64,000 nt of DNA, taken from Nicotiana tabacum (taxonomy: Eukaryota > Streptophyta > Magnoliopsida > Solanales > Solanaceae). The stretch spans positions 96,700,411 to 96,764,410 of the forward strand of contig NC_134084.1 of NCBI RefSeq assembly GCF_000715075.1, in the 5' to 3' direction. Position 1 is the first letter of the stretch, and every line of letters begins with the position of its first letter. Made by a program: the position numbers and the translations under genes. The notes beneath the pieces were generated by a model. That model was not told the origin of the DNA, made no database searches, and saw only the letters and a list, made by a program, of their open reading frames with translations. Positions 1-10,600 of the stretch are shown one piece after another.

Positions 1-315
1 AAACTGTTTTTTTTTCAAAGATCTTTCTATGTTATTAATGTTTAGTGAATCATTTCTTCTTCACCTCGACTGATTTTTTGCATGAGTGTTCAAACCCTAA
101 CTGATTCTATGTAATATACTGTTCTTTCCAATTCTTGCTTCGATTTGGGTGTTTTCGTGTTACCAATCATATTAATTTGCTCTGTATCTTCTGCCTTGCA
201 TGTTTTTCTTCGTCAAATCCAGTATTCTATAATTTTACCCTAATTGAGCCCTATTAGGGTTCTAACCTAATTTTTCCGACTAAGTTTTATGTTTCTGTGA
301 AGTTTTACTTAGTTT
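1..315. other. Non-genic left flank
   Basis: AT-rich sequence with no open frame or motif I recognise. It ends in AGTTT (311-315), the left target-site copy of the LTR element that follows, so this stretch was once continuous with the sequence after 10600. Confidence 0.6.
311..315. repeat. Target-site duplication AGTTT, left copy
   Basis: AGTTT directly precedes the LTR start at 316 and recurs directly after the 3' LTR at 10596-10600. Confidence 0.85.
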
Positions 316-1047
316 TGTACACGTTGAAATCGGAGGGTCCAATTCCTCATCATCGAAGAACCTCAGACGATCGTTTCGACGGCTCGAGGCTACAAGGCTA
401 TGGTCGAGTTCCCTCCCTCGAGGTCCGTCAACGCTCGACCTTGGGACGACGTTGACCACGGCTATGGTAAAAGTGGGGAGTTCCCAAGGTACACGGCTAG
501 GGCAGACAAAGTCTAGTAGACTACTCTAAACCTGAATCAGGGCATCGTTTAGCTGTCGCATCTCCATATCTTTGTAATTAATGTATTTTGTACTATGTTG
601 GGATTCCCCTCATATATAAAGGAAGTCCTTGTCATTTTGCAAATCTCCGTTGCTTCAGTTGCTCCACACGAAATATACAAGAACATTCTCTATGCTCTCT
701 AACATATTCTCTTGATATTATTGCTTCCATTTATTATTTTCATTATTTATTGCTTATCATTGGCCATAAAGAGCCTTCGTTGATTTTACTATAACTATTA
801 GTCATACTCCGATCACCTTCGATAGCTCACAGTAGAGCTCCGGAATCGACATCGAGACCCCCGAATCGACAAGCTCGAGGCCCCGATTGTTAACCTATCG
901 GTTTGGTTATCAACTTATTCCTTACTCTTATCTCGTTTCTAAGTCTCACACATAGCATCTACTGCTTAAACTAGCATAAAAATAGATCACGTATTTTTAG
1001 AGTCCCATAATCAAATTTAATTATTATTACCATTTTCACGGTAAACA
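316..1047 (+). repeat. 5' LTR of the Tat-like element
   Basis: It matches 9854-10595 almost throughout. It begins TGTACACG and ends GTAAACA. A TATA-like box lies in the first half. Confidence 0.88.
613..620 (+). promoter_or_regulatory. TATA box of the 5' LTR
   Basis: TATATAAA inside the LTR is conserved in the 3' LTR at 10150-10157. Its position fits the U3 promoter that would drive the element's plus-strand RNA. Confidence 0.6.
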
Positions 1048-1050
1048 GTT

Positions 1051-1067
1051 TGGAGCCCACCGTAAGG
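1051..1067 (+). other. Probable primer-binding site
   Basis: TGGAGCCCACCGTAAGG starts three bases after the LTR end. It resembles the TGGCGCCCACCGTGGGG type of site I associate with Tat/Ogre elements, with a few changes. It is not the initiator-Met type used by the other elements in this window. Confidence 0.55.
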
Positions 1068-1165
1068 CTAAAAATAATAGTGATTATTTTCTTTCTGGTT
1101 TCATTACACAACACAAGTTATCTTTCACACCTTTTCTTGTCCAAGATCTTCAATTTCAGGTCGAA

Positions 1166-2866
1166 ATGACTAGCTCGGTAAATGGAGGTGAAAACGACAA
1201 TCTTGAGAACCATGGAGAGAACGGTGTGGCTGCTGTTGGTGTGACACCACAAAACCTTGAGAATGCACAAGGACCAATCCCAGCAGACACAGTTTCATGC
1301 TACGCCCAATAGGTCGATATAAGCTCACATACCAATAGGAGTGTGCACCTAGGAAATCAATAAGAAGATCAGAAAACCTCGACTAGGGAAGAACGTGAGA
1401 TCAACCTTCATGTTATTTTTGAAATGTTGCAGGCACAATAGCTGGCTATCGCTTAGCTGCAAAGTCACTAAAAAACTCCTAGCATGGTATTACCGGGGAC
1501 AGCTCCCCCAGCCGAACAGGAACCGGAGAGATAAAGCAATAACGGGTCGATAGTCGACCCTGTCATCGTAAAAATGCTTGAGGACCTCACTAGAAGGATC
1601 GAATCAGGCGAGAAAATGATAGAAGCTAACGACAAAAAGGTTGAGACCTACAACTCCATGGTCGACCGAATTCCGGGCGCACCCCCTATCCTAAAAGGGG
1701 TAGATTCGAAGAAGTTCATACAAAGGCCATTCCCAGAGGAGGCAGCTCCAAAACCCATCCTAGAGAAGTTCAGAATGCCAGACCTTCCGAAATACAACGG
1801 AACCTCGGACCCCAATGAGCATGTCACCGCCTACACTTGTGCAGTAAAGGGAAACGACCTAAGGGATGACAAGATCGAGTCCGTACTACTGAAGAAGTTC
1901 AGGGAAACACTTTCTAAAGGGGCAATAATGTGGTATCACAACCTGGCCCCAAATTCTGTAGACTCATTTGCCATGCTAGCAGATTTCTTCATAAGGGAAC
2001 ATGTTGGAGCCATCAAGGTGGCCACAAGGAAATCCGACATCTTCAAGATTAAGCAAAGGGAGAATAAAATGTTGTGAGAATTTGTATCTCACTTTCAAAT
2101 TGAACGAATGGAACTACCATCGGTCTCCAACGATTGGGCAGTGCAGGCCTTCACTCAAGGTCTGAATGGGCGAAGCTCGGTGGCTTCGAAGCAGCTGAAA
2201 TAGAATCTGGTCGAATATCCCGCCGTGACCTGGTTGGACGTCCACAACCGATACCAGTCGAATATCAAGGTCGAAGACGACCAGCTAGGAGCCTCCTCGG
2301 GCTCAGTATACCCAAGCAGGCTTCTAGCGAAGGAGCCAAAGCCAAGCAAAGAAAGATATCAGCCATACACCAAAGACAGAAGGAATGCCCCGAGGCGCAA
2401 CCCACCTCGAAACGATCGAAGGATAGACCAAGGACAGAATCCTCGGGGACTCATCAACAGAGCTGGATTCGATAGGAATGCAGGGCCGACGGAGGCATCT
2501 CGCTTATCAGAATACAATTTCAACGTTGATGTATCGGACATCGTGTTCGCCATCAGTAAAATCAGAGACGCTAGGTGGCCCAGGCCTGTACAATTAGATC
2601 TTTCATAAAGGAATCATAACTTAATGTGTGAATTTCACAACACAAATGGCCACAAGACCAAAGATTGCCACCAGCTCCGAGAAGAAATAGCCAGACTACT
2701 CAATAAAGGTCACCGCTTAGAATTCTTACGCAATCGGGCCAAAAATCAGTTCCGAAAAAGAGAGACGGCCAAGAAAAACAAAATGAATGAACTGCAACAT
2801 GTCATCCACATGATCTTGGGAGGCACAGGAACCCGTGATAAGAAGGATAAAAATATCCATCACTAG
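1166..2866 (+). pseudogene. Gag of the Tat-like element, broken by stops
   Basis: One frame runs from ATG 1166 to TAG 2866 without a length shift but with about ten stops. Several sit where Gln or Arg is expected, such as TGA at 2075-2077 after KML and a TAG after QLK near 2200. The conserved retrotransposon Gag core lies at about 1780-2200 (PDLPKYNGTSDPNEHV, then MWYHNLAPNS). A basic, Arg-rich stretch follows (about 2370-2480). A zinc-knuckle-like C-x2-H-x4-H-x4-C sits at about 2625-2665 (CEFHNTNGHKTKDC). The protein would package the element RNA in cytoplasmic particles. It cannot give a full product now. The shared frame across 1.7 kb shows that decay was by substitution rather than indels. 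Confidence 0.8.
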
Positions 2867-2906
2867 AGAAAAGCAAACCTGGGGGTACATACTCGACCCG
2901 TCCCAA

Positions 2907-3079
2907 AGACCTTAAGGTTTCAAAGAATTCGTTGCACTCTTTTCCTTCGGCCGAGTTTTTATCCCGAAAAGGGTTTTACCGGCAAGGTTTTTAATGAGGC
3001 AACATCCACACGCTATATAAGGAATACTCAACAAGTATTCAAGGTTTCTTTTGCAATCGACCTCAAATACTGGAGGACA
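2907..3079 (+). repeat. 173-bp direct repeat, copy 1
   Basis: It is nearly the same as 3767-3939, exactly 860 bases downstream. Shared words include CTTCGGCCGAG, CCCGAAAAGGGTTTTACC and GCAAGGTTTTTAATGAGGC. The two copies bracket the protease remnant, and this copy separates it from gag. Confidence 0.8.
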
Positions 3080-3087
3080 CCGAGACC

Positions 3088-3590
3088 TTGTCTCAACCTC
3101 ACAATGACGCACTGGTAATCTCTTTCCTCATAAATACATTTCAAATAAAACATGTACTCGTGGATCCAGGTAGCTCGGCCAACATTATTAGGTTGAGGGT
3201 AATAGAGCAGCTCAGACTGCTTGACCAAATCATGCACGCCACTCGAGTCCTCAAGGTATTCAACATGGCAAGTGAAACAACGAAAGGAGAAATCACCTTC
3301 CCAGTCAACGTGGCCGGCACAACCCAAAACGTCAAATTCCATGTCATCGAAAGAGACATGAGGTACAATGCCTTGTTCGGATGGTCGTGGATACACTGCA
3401 TGAGAGTAGACCATCCACTCTCCACCAAATGATGAAATTCCAGACAAAGGATGGGATTAAAACCGTCTACGGGGAGCAGCATACGGTGAGGGAAATGTTC
3501 GCGGTGCACGATGTGGCACCGACACCAATACCTCCACTTGCAAAAGAGCCAAAGTGTAATCAAACCACATCTTCGGTTAAGCCCGATTAA
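3088..3590 (+). pseudogene. Aspartic protease remnant of the Tat-like element
   Basis: The first part (3088-3432) carries the retropepsin active-site region VDPGSSANII and a later YNALFGWSWIH stretch typical of Ty3/gypsy proteases. After about 3405 the similarity continues in another frame (STLHQMMKF, then VYGEQH and EMFAVHDVAPTP) to a stop at 3590, so one small indel has broken it. The enzyme would cut the Gag-Pol polyprotein in the particle. It lies between two 173-bp repeats, and no RT frame follows, as would be expected in an autonomous element. Confidence 0.72.
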
Positions 3591-3766
3591 ACAAAGCAGA
3601 GGACCGTACTGCGTCCTCATCACTAGTGACTGGAACATATCAGACCTCGAAACATCGCCGGCACATCCCACAATAAGGTATAACCATCTCTCCTTTCATT
3701 TTATATTTCACGCTAACCCTTATGCAGGCGCCCGACCAAAGCAGTCAAAGTGCTAACCTAGCTCGA

Positions 3767-3939
3767 AGACATTAAGGTTTTAAAGCATCTGTTGCACTAT
3801 TTTCCTTCGGCCGAGTTTATATCCCGAAAAGGGTTTTACCAGCAAGGTTTTTAATGAGGCCACATCCATATGCTACCTAAGGAATACTCAACAAGTATTC
3901 AAGGTTTCTTTTGCAATCGACCTCGAACACTGGAGGACA
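3767..3939 (+). repeat. 173-bp direct repeat, copy 2
   Basis: Second copy of 2907-3079, the same length, with scattered substitutions. Confidence 0.8.
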
Positions 3940-4089
3940 TCCCCCGGAAGGCTATCCACTCGGAAAAGCCAAGAAATGCCAAATGGGGTCCTAATAGGAA
4001 AATGATGTACCGGGCCAAACGGTCGAATGAACCGTGTCCGTATAGCCGGGCCCCCGATGGCGAAAACATGTATGCTTGTACCAAGTAAT

Positions 4090-4740
4090 CAAAGAATATC
4101 TTTTATCAAAGCATCTCACGCTCCAAAAGAAACTCGGCACCTTTGCAAAAATGACTCCTCTAACAAAACGTCCTGAACACTCGGGGAGTGGCGTCAATAG
4201 TTCAACACCTGAACGACCTCCGGGTCGGAACTCCAAACTTATATGCCCTCAACAAGGCAACATGAAAATCACAAAATATCTCCAAGGCCGAAAGTGTCCC
4301 AAACACTCGGGGACTGGCGTCAAAATCTGAAAAATCGCACGACCTCAGGGTCGGAATATCCGAAATTATAAGCCCTCAATGAGGCAATACCAAGTTTACA
4401 AGTATTGGCTCCCAAGCCAGGATACCCTCGATGACTCGGGGACTGTCGCCAATCATCATTCATTAAAAAACCCGAGGCCATAAGACCCCGAGCGGGCAGG
4501 TGTAAGACCTCGAGCAAGGCATGAACCACACTTGTACCATGTGGCAATATCTGTAAGACCTCAAGCAAGGCATGAATCGTACTTGTACCAAGTATCTAAA
4601 AACTGTAAGACCTCAAAGGCATGAAAAATTTGTAAGACCTTACGAAAGGCATAAACCCGATCTCAAAGTTAAGCCTATATATCGAACTTGTAAGACCTCT
4701 AAAAGGCATACCCTCGATACCAAAACTACTTCACTCGGGA
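4090..4740. repeat. Short degenerate tandem repeats
   Basis: Two blocks follow each other. At about 4150-4440 a unit of roughly 130 bp with ACTCGGGGA-CTGGCGTCAA and GACCTC-GGGTCGGAA recurs. At about 4480-4720 a shorter unit recurs, built on TGTAAGACCTC-AAGGCATGAA. No protein frame is convincing here. Repeat blocks outside the coding part are usual in Tat elements. Confidence 0.6.
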
Positions 4741-5084
4741 TCAAAAATGGCTTCAGCCAAGCATAAATGACTACGGTCATAAGGCTGTACCAGCAAAACT
4801 AACGTGACTCGGGGATGCCCGACTGCCGCTACAAAATCACAGTCCTTCAATTACTTTGAATCTACTTCGAAAAGAACTAGTTAAACAGGCTACCCTCGAT
4901 ACAGGCAAAAGAGCTTCGACCATGTCAGCTCCAAATCACTGACTTTAAGATACTCAGCTTCCGAGGAAAACCTCCCAATGTGCTCGATCATCGCCACATA
5001 ATGACTCGTAATCAAGTTACTTCCCAAACCGTCGAAGAGTCAGGAAAAAATTATTTCAAAAAATCCTTAACGAGGGAAAACCAA

Positions 5085-5610
5085 AGCCTATAAAAGGTCG
5101 CTTCGACCCAAGGAGTAAGAGCCGTTGTAGCCAGCCCACGCTAAAAGGTCGCTTCGACCCAAAGTGTAAGAGCCATTGTCGCCAGCCCACATAAATACAA
5201 AACTTGAGAGTTGAATGAGCTCGAGTCAAAACCCGATTCGGAGACTGAACCCAAAATAGTTAACTAAATATGCCTAAGAGCAAGGTGTAAGAGTCGTTGT
5301 CACTAGCCCACACTAAAAGGTCGCTTCGATCCAAGGCGTAAGAGCCATTGTCGCTAGCCCGCACAAATACAAAACTTGAGGGTCGAATGAGCTCGAGTTG
5401 AAACCCGATTCGGAGACTGAACCTAAAATAGTTAACTAATTATGCCTAAGAGCAAGGCGTAAGAGCTGTTGTCGCCAGCCTACATAAAAGGTCGCATCGA
5501 CCAAGTGCGTAAAAGCCTACGGGCCAGCCTAATGAGCCTCAGGGCCACACATAAAAGGTCACATCGACCGAGTGCATAAGAGCATACGGGCCAGCTTAAG
5601 CGGGTATCAC
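5085..5610. repeat. About 172-bp tandem repeat with shorter sub-repeats
   Basis: AAATACAAAACTTGAG occurs at 5193 and again at 5365. Around these are repeated AAAAGGTCGC-TCGACC and GTAAGAGCC-TTGTCGCCAGCCC words. The last units (5490-5610) are shorter and diverged. Confidence 0.65.
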
Positions 5611-5752
5611 GCTCGTTCGCCCTCGCTCGCGCCAGCTCTTCCGAGAGGATAAAATCCCTAGCACGGATCTCCTCGAGAATATTTCTTTGAGACTTGCAAC
5701 GAGCATATTCTTTGATCCTCTCTTCATGGTTGAGGATCCTTCTCAGCTTAGC

Positions 5753-7611
5753 TTAAGCATCGTTAACGTCTTTTAAATAGACCGCCATATTCTTGTTAGC
5801 CTTAGTTTGGCTCATTACGACTTCAGTCTGGGCATCAATGATCTCAGTCCTGACCTTCAAAAGCTCGAACTCAAGCTTTGTAATCACATCTATTTGAACC
5901 GAAGCATTATCACAAGCTAAGCGAAGCTGAGCCTCAAAAGCAGGAACTTTAGCCATAGCACCCTTCCCCTCTAAAGCCTGAGCCTCCGCCCGAGCTTTTA
6001 GCTCATCATGCTCACGCCTGGCTCGACCAGCTTCATCCCGAAGGCGCTCCAAGGCCTCCATTTTTTTTCTGAAACTGAAATAAACGAAGTGTTAGCCTCA
6101 GAAGCTAGAAGGCGGAATGCACGCTCACCCGGGACAGAAAACTACCTGCTCCTTCAAGTAGCCCTCATCATTCAAGCTCTGGTTCACCTCATACTGCAAG
6201 TGCACCAACTCGACTTCCTTTTCATCGCAAAGGAGCCCAAGTGATCTCTCCTTATCCAGAGCTTTACGCAGTCTGGCTTCACAATGAAGCAGCCCGGACT
6301 TAAGCTTGTCGAAGGCCTACAAAAGAAAACCCAATAACCAAGGGAAGGCGCGAAGCTCGAAAGGCCTGTGCCGAAACTCATGACGAAGTGAAGCCATTGG
6401 GCTTCCTCAAAGGTCGAGTGCACATCTGCCAACTTAGCTCCCTCGTCTCTAAAAGGGTCGATCGATCGAGGCACGGTCACTCGGTGTATGCGACCCCGGG
6501 TTTCGAGTATCCCTCAAAGTATTTTCGACGAAAAAAGAAGATGACAGCAACGGAGAAACCACCTTTCCAAAACCAGGAACCACGGGCACGGTAGACCCCG
6601 ACAATGATTCCGTTCCGGAGCCGCGGTCCGGTTTCGCCTTGCCTTGAGCACCATCGGCTTTTAGAGGCATCTCTCGCTTATTGTTGCCGTTCTTTAGCCC
6701 GGAATCTAGCAATCCTTCCCCTCTCCAAAGGGGAGCGGCCTCACTTCGGAAGGCTATCTGATGCCTACAACAATAAGATTAATATGCAAAAAGGGAAAAT
6801 ACCTCTCCAAATGAAGGAAGGGAAAGGAAAAAATAGCAAAACACGCACCATGATATTTTGCTTCCCATCTGCCCCGGGACAAAGCTCGCCACTTGCGCTA
6901 ATTGCAAGTCGAGTGGGTTGCCAACTTCCGAACCCAATCCGGCAGATTAGGAACGTCGCCCGACGCCCATGAAATCGCTGTAGAAAATAAAAGAAGGAAC
7001 GTTTATGAAACCAGCCTTCGCCATAAACAAAACCGAGAAGGCACAGAATGTACCACTTACGTGTATAATTCCATTCCTTAGGGAATGGCATAAGCTCCAT
7101 GGGGATAATGTCAGTGGTCCGCACTCGGACAAAGCGACTCATCTACTCCCGATCGCCATCTTCCTCATCATCATGGTCGACCGGCACTGCAAGGTTTGCA
7201 GACCTTGATGGTGAAAGAGCCGGTACAACCTGATAAGATTACTGAGCATAAATTCAAGCCCCACCTTCTCCGCATAAAATCATCATCAACACTATTGGCC
7301 AAAATGATGGGTGGATCTACGCCAAGGTAACCAGATACTTTAAATAGAAGTCGAGCAAAACCCTATCAAGGGCCCAGTGTGAAAGGGTACGTGTACACAT
7401 TCAAAAATCCAATAGCACGATCCGTGATGCCCTCATTCAGGGAAAGTATCTGTAACGCTACCTCTTCCCACCATCCGCAGTCTTTTCTCACTAATCCAAG
7501 ATATTCTTCTCCTATCAAAGAAGTAATCTTCAAGGTATACTCTTGTTGGTCCTGAATACTAGAGGCAGAACTCTCCCCTCTCTGCCGGACGGACCCCGAC
7601 GTAGCAGCCAT
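5753..7611 (-). pseudogene. Antisense extra gene of the Tat-like element
   Basis: This coding region runs against gag. It starts at 7611 with MAATSGSVRQRGESS and reads through WWEEVALQILSL to GFLNVYTYPFTLGP, then meets stops near 7366. It reappears at about 7142-7050 with FVRVRTTDIIPMELMPFPKEWN, at 6712-6310 (Ser/Pro-rich, then FEEAQWLHFVMSFG), and at 6061-5753 as an open 102-residue stretch rich in Glu, Ala, Arg and Leu that looks like a coiled coil. The YPFTLGP and PFPKEWN blocks recall proteins annotated as putative plant transposon protein in Solanaceae. Extra antisense frames between pol and the 3' LTR are known in Tat elements; their role is unknown. The gaps may be introns, decay or both. 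The 3' end is not firmly placed. Confidence 0.62.
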
Positions 7612-7773
7612 GGCTATCGCAAAATTAGAGAACTAAAGTAGGAATCTGTGTAAGTGTATTAGTACTGCAATAATGAAAGGCTTAACACAGAAAAATAAGG
7701 GCAACTACTTAGAATAGTGGGATCTCCAAAAAAGCAGAAACAACCCTATATATTGAAAAACCGGCATCATCGG

Positions 7774-8241
7774 AAGTCCCGAGGTGGTACCCGACCTCGA
7801 GGACCTCCACCATAGAGAAGTTAGGCTCTAAGAAGTTAATAACATCATCACAAGTCCCGAGGTGGTACCCGACCTCGGGGACCTCCACCAAAGAGAAGTT
7901 AGGCTCTAAGAATCCAACAATATTGTCGCAAGTCCCAAGGTGGTACTCGACCTCGAGGACCTCCATCAAAGAGAAGTTAGGCTCTAAGAAGCCAAAGGCA
8001 TCATATCAAGTCCCGAGGTGGTACCCGACCTCGAGGACCTCCACCAAAGAGAAGTTAGGCTCTAAGAAGCCAACAATATTGTCGCAAGTCCCGAGGTGGT
8101 ACCCGACCTCGAGGACCTCCATCAAAGAGAATTTAGGCTCTAAGAAGCCAACGGCATTGTCACAAGTCCCGAGGTGGTACATCAAAAAGAAGTTGGGCTC
8201 CAAGAAGCTATTGGTATCATTACAAAACTCAATAAGGAAAT
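7774..8241. repeat. 78-bp tandem repeat, six copies
   Basis: AAGTCCC starts at 7774, 7852, 7930, 8008, 8086 and 8164, always 78 bases apart. Each unit has GAGGTGGTACCCGACCTCG, a GACCTCCA word and GTTAGGCTCTAAGAAG. The last copy is shortened inside. It lies just upstream of the start of the antisense gene. Because 78 is 26 codons, open frames repeat on both strands; I do not treat those as genes. Confidence 0.9.
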
Positions 8242-9853
8242 AAGCACTTAAACTCCACCCGTATGGTCTTGGCCCCGGGGTACCATCTGAGTTCGGGCAA
8301 ATCCTCTTCCGGAATCTATTTATAGCGCCTTAAGGCTATCTACGCTGAGTTCAAAGCAAGTTTCCAGGTGGTCCGGGTTTGAACGAACCTCCACTCGGGG
8401 ACTACTCTCGGAAGCTCAAAGGCAGTCCCTATCCTTAGGCTTCCAAGAAAATTTCCCCTCAAAGATTATCGCGGGGCCTAAGTGATAAATTATGGTCTCA
8501 AGGCTCGAAGCATTACTTTCATTCAACTCAAAGTAAGGGTGTCGATGACCCGAGTTTATCGGTCCAATCCAGACTTGATCCAAGGAACGGAGAGGAGTCC
8601 CATGAGAGGCTGTATTAGTCAATCAAAGGTCAGGAAGAATACTCACACCTGGGCTCGATATTGGGAGCAGCCGATAGAATCATGCATTCAGAGTCTCCGT
8701 AAACACAAATAATAGGGAATATAGCAAATATCAAAGACAAAATTGAAGAAAAATCTTTAAATTAATAAAAATTTGATTACAAAATCCCTCGAGGGATCCT
8801 TATACAGAAACAAAGAAGCAAAAAGGTACACATATAGTAAAAACCTAGAGCCTAGCCTATTCTCAAGGGTTCATCCCCGGAGGCAGCATCTTCGAGCACC
8901 ATCTCCTCGGGCATGCATCCTCGCCGGAAATATCTTCGACTTCCACCTCCTCTAGGATCTCATCTTGGTCCTCCCGAATAATATCTCTGAGGGCGAATAT
9001 GAAGAAGAGGAAAGTGATGCAGAAGAAGAAGAAAAAAAGACATAGCCCGCCGAAGCCAGAGATAGAGAATTCGGCGAGCACCAACCCTACTTGCATGGCT
9101 GCTTCAAGTTTGCCTTCTGGGACATTGTGTCGTGCAAGTTTAGCGGCTAGTTGTGCCATTTTATCCCTTGTAAAGATAAGGGGATGAAGTGCCACAGCAG
9201 GCCAGGGTAGGAGAGTGAGCAGCGAAGTATAGTCTGAACGCTCTCCCAAACAGCGGTGTAGAGTCCAAACACCCTCCTAAAAGGTTGCCCCCCTGTCTCA
9301 TCACCTCGAGCCAACAACGACAGCAGTAACAACCATAACAACAACAACAATAACAGCGATAAGACAGTATAACCTCGCTCGGTAAGGGAAAGCCCAAGCA
9401 AAAGTCCATGGCGTGGCTGATGAGAATGCTTCCATGTAACCTTAAGGTCATGGCCCCTAAACATGGTAGGTAGCAATAGAAGATGATGGTGAGAAGAAAG
9501 GGATGGAAAGATGTTGAAAGGCACTTGGATAAAAAAATGGTACCAGAAGGCCCCCATTTATAGGGGTGATAGTACGACCGACAATGCCATCAATTCTTTT
9601 GAAAGACGGATCGGCAGGCACAATTAATGCATTATTGAAAACTGAATCGACATCGATATTGTCGTTTTGAAGAATGGAAATCGGCAGCGCATTGAATGGC
9701 GCTAAAAAGACAAGTCCATGGGACGCCCTGGCTATTGCAAAGGCTTATATCACAAGTGTGATATCATCAATATGACATCATCACGGGAAGTCCAAAGAGT
9801 TGGATGTCAAAATCGTTTCTTATTGCTCCTCTCTAAGAAACACAGGGACTATC
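8242..9853. other. Internal 3' region without a clear gene
   Basis: Only short frames occur on either strand. A CAACAA-type simple run lies near 9315-9355. A clean polypurine tract is not obvious next to the 3' LTR; the best candidate is AAGAAACACAGGGA at about 9836-9849. Confidence 0.5.
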
Positions 9854-10595
9854 TGTATACGGTGAAATCGGAGGCCCAATACCTCGTCATCGAGGCACCT
9901 CAGACGATCGTCTCAAAGGCTCAAGGCTACAAGGCTACGGTCCAGTTCCCTCCCTCGAGTTCCATCGACTCTCAACCTTGGGATGACGTTGACCACGGCT
10001 ATGGTAAAAGTAGGGAGTTCCCAAGGTACGCGGTTAGGGAAGACAAAGTCTAGTAGACTACTCTAAACCTAAATCAGGGCATCGTTTAGCTGTACCGTCT
10101 CTATATCTTTGTAATTAATGTATTTTGTACTATGTTGGTATTCCCCTCATATATAAAGGGGGTCCTTGTCATTTTGCAAATCTCCGTTGCTTCAGTTGCT
10201 CCATATGAAATATACAAGAACGTTCTCTCTATTCTATAACATATTCTCTTGATATTATTGCTTCCATTTATTATCTTCATTATTGTTCATCATTTATTGC
10301 TTATTATGGCCATAAAGAGCCTTCGTTGATTTTACTATAACTGTTAGTCATACTCCTATCACCTTCGATAGCTCACAGTCGAACTCCGAAATCGACATCG
10401 AGACCCCCGAATCGACAAGCTCGAGGCCCCGATTGCTAAACTATCGATTTGGTTATCACCTTATTCCTTACTCTTATCTCGTTTCTAAGTCTCACACATA
10501 GCATTTGCTGCTTAACAACTAGCATAAAAATAGATGACATATTTTTACAGTCCCATAATCAAATTTAATTGTTATTACCATTATCACGGTAAACA
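9854..10595 (+). repeat. 3' LTR of the Tat-like element
   Basis: It begins TGTATACG and ends GTAAACA, with the TATA-like box at 10150-10157. It is slightly longer than the 5' LTR because of small insertions. Confidence 0.88.
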
Positions 10596-10600
10596 AGTTT
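10596..10600. repeat. Target-site duplication AGTTT, right copy
   Basis: Pairs with 311-315 and fixes the element ends. Confidence 0.85.

Larger units (their letters stand above)
316..10595 (+). mobile_element. Tat/Ogre-related LTR retrotransposon lacking pol
   Basis: The two long terminal repeats (316-1047 and 9854-10595) start TGTA and end AAACA, and AGTTT is present on both sides (311-315, 10596-10600), so both ends are original. The inside holds a decayed Gag, an aspartic protease remnant, several tandem-repeat blocks and an antisense coding region. I find no RT, RNase H or integrase motif between 3600 and 9850. The Gag with a C-x2-H-x4-H-x4-C knuckle, the LVDPGSSANI protease and the extra reverse-strand frame point to the Tat branch of Ty3/gypsy. 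With Gag and protease broken, it could only have moved with help from a related element. The LTRs differ at scattered bases and in length (732 against 742), so the insertion is not very recent. Confidence 0.88.

Noticed and set aside
3141..3671. 176-residue minus-strand frame
   Set aside because: It is the shadow of the protease remnant on the other strand.
7709..8243. Repetitive proteins on both strands
   Set aside because: They arise because the 78-bp unit is a multiple of three. No separate start context or known domain.
9147..9557. 136-residue minus frame with Leu-rich segment
   Set aside because: The Leu run comes from a CAACAA simple repeat, and overlapping frames are equally open.
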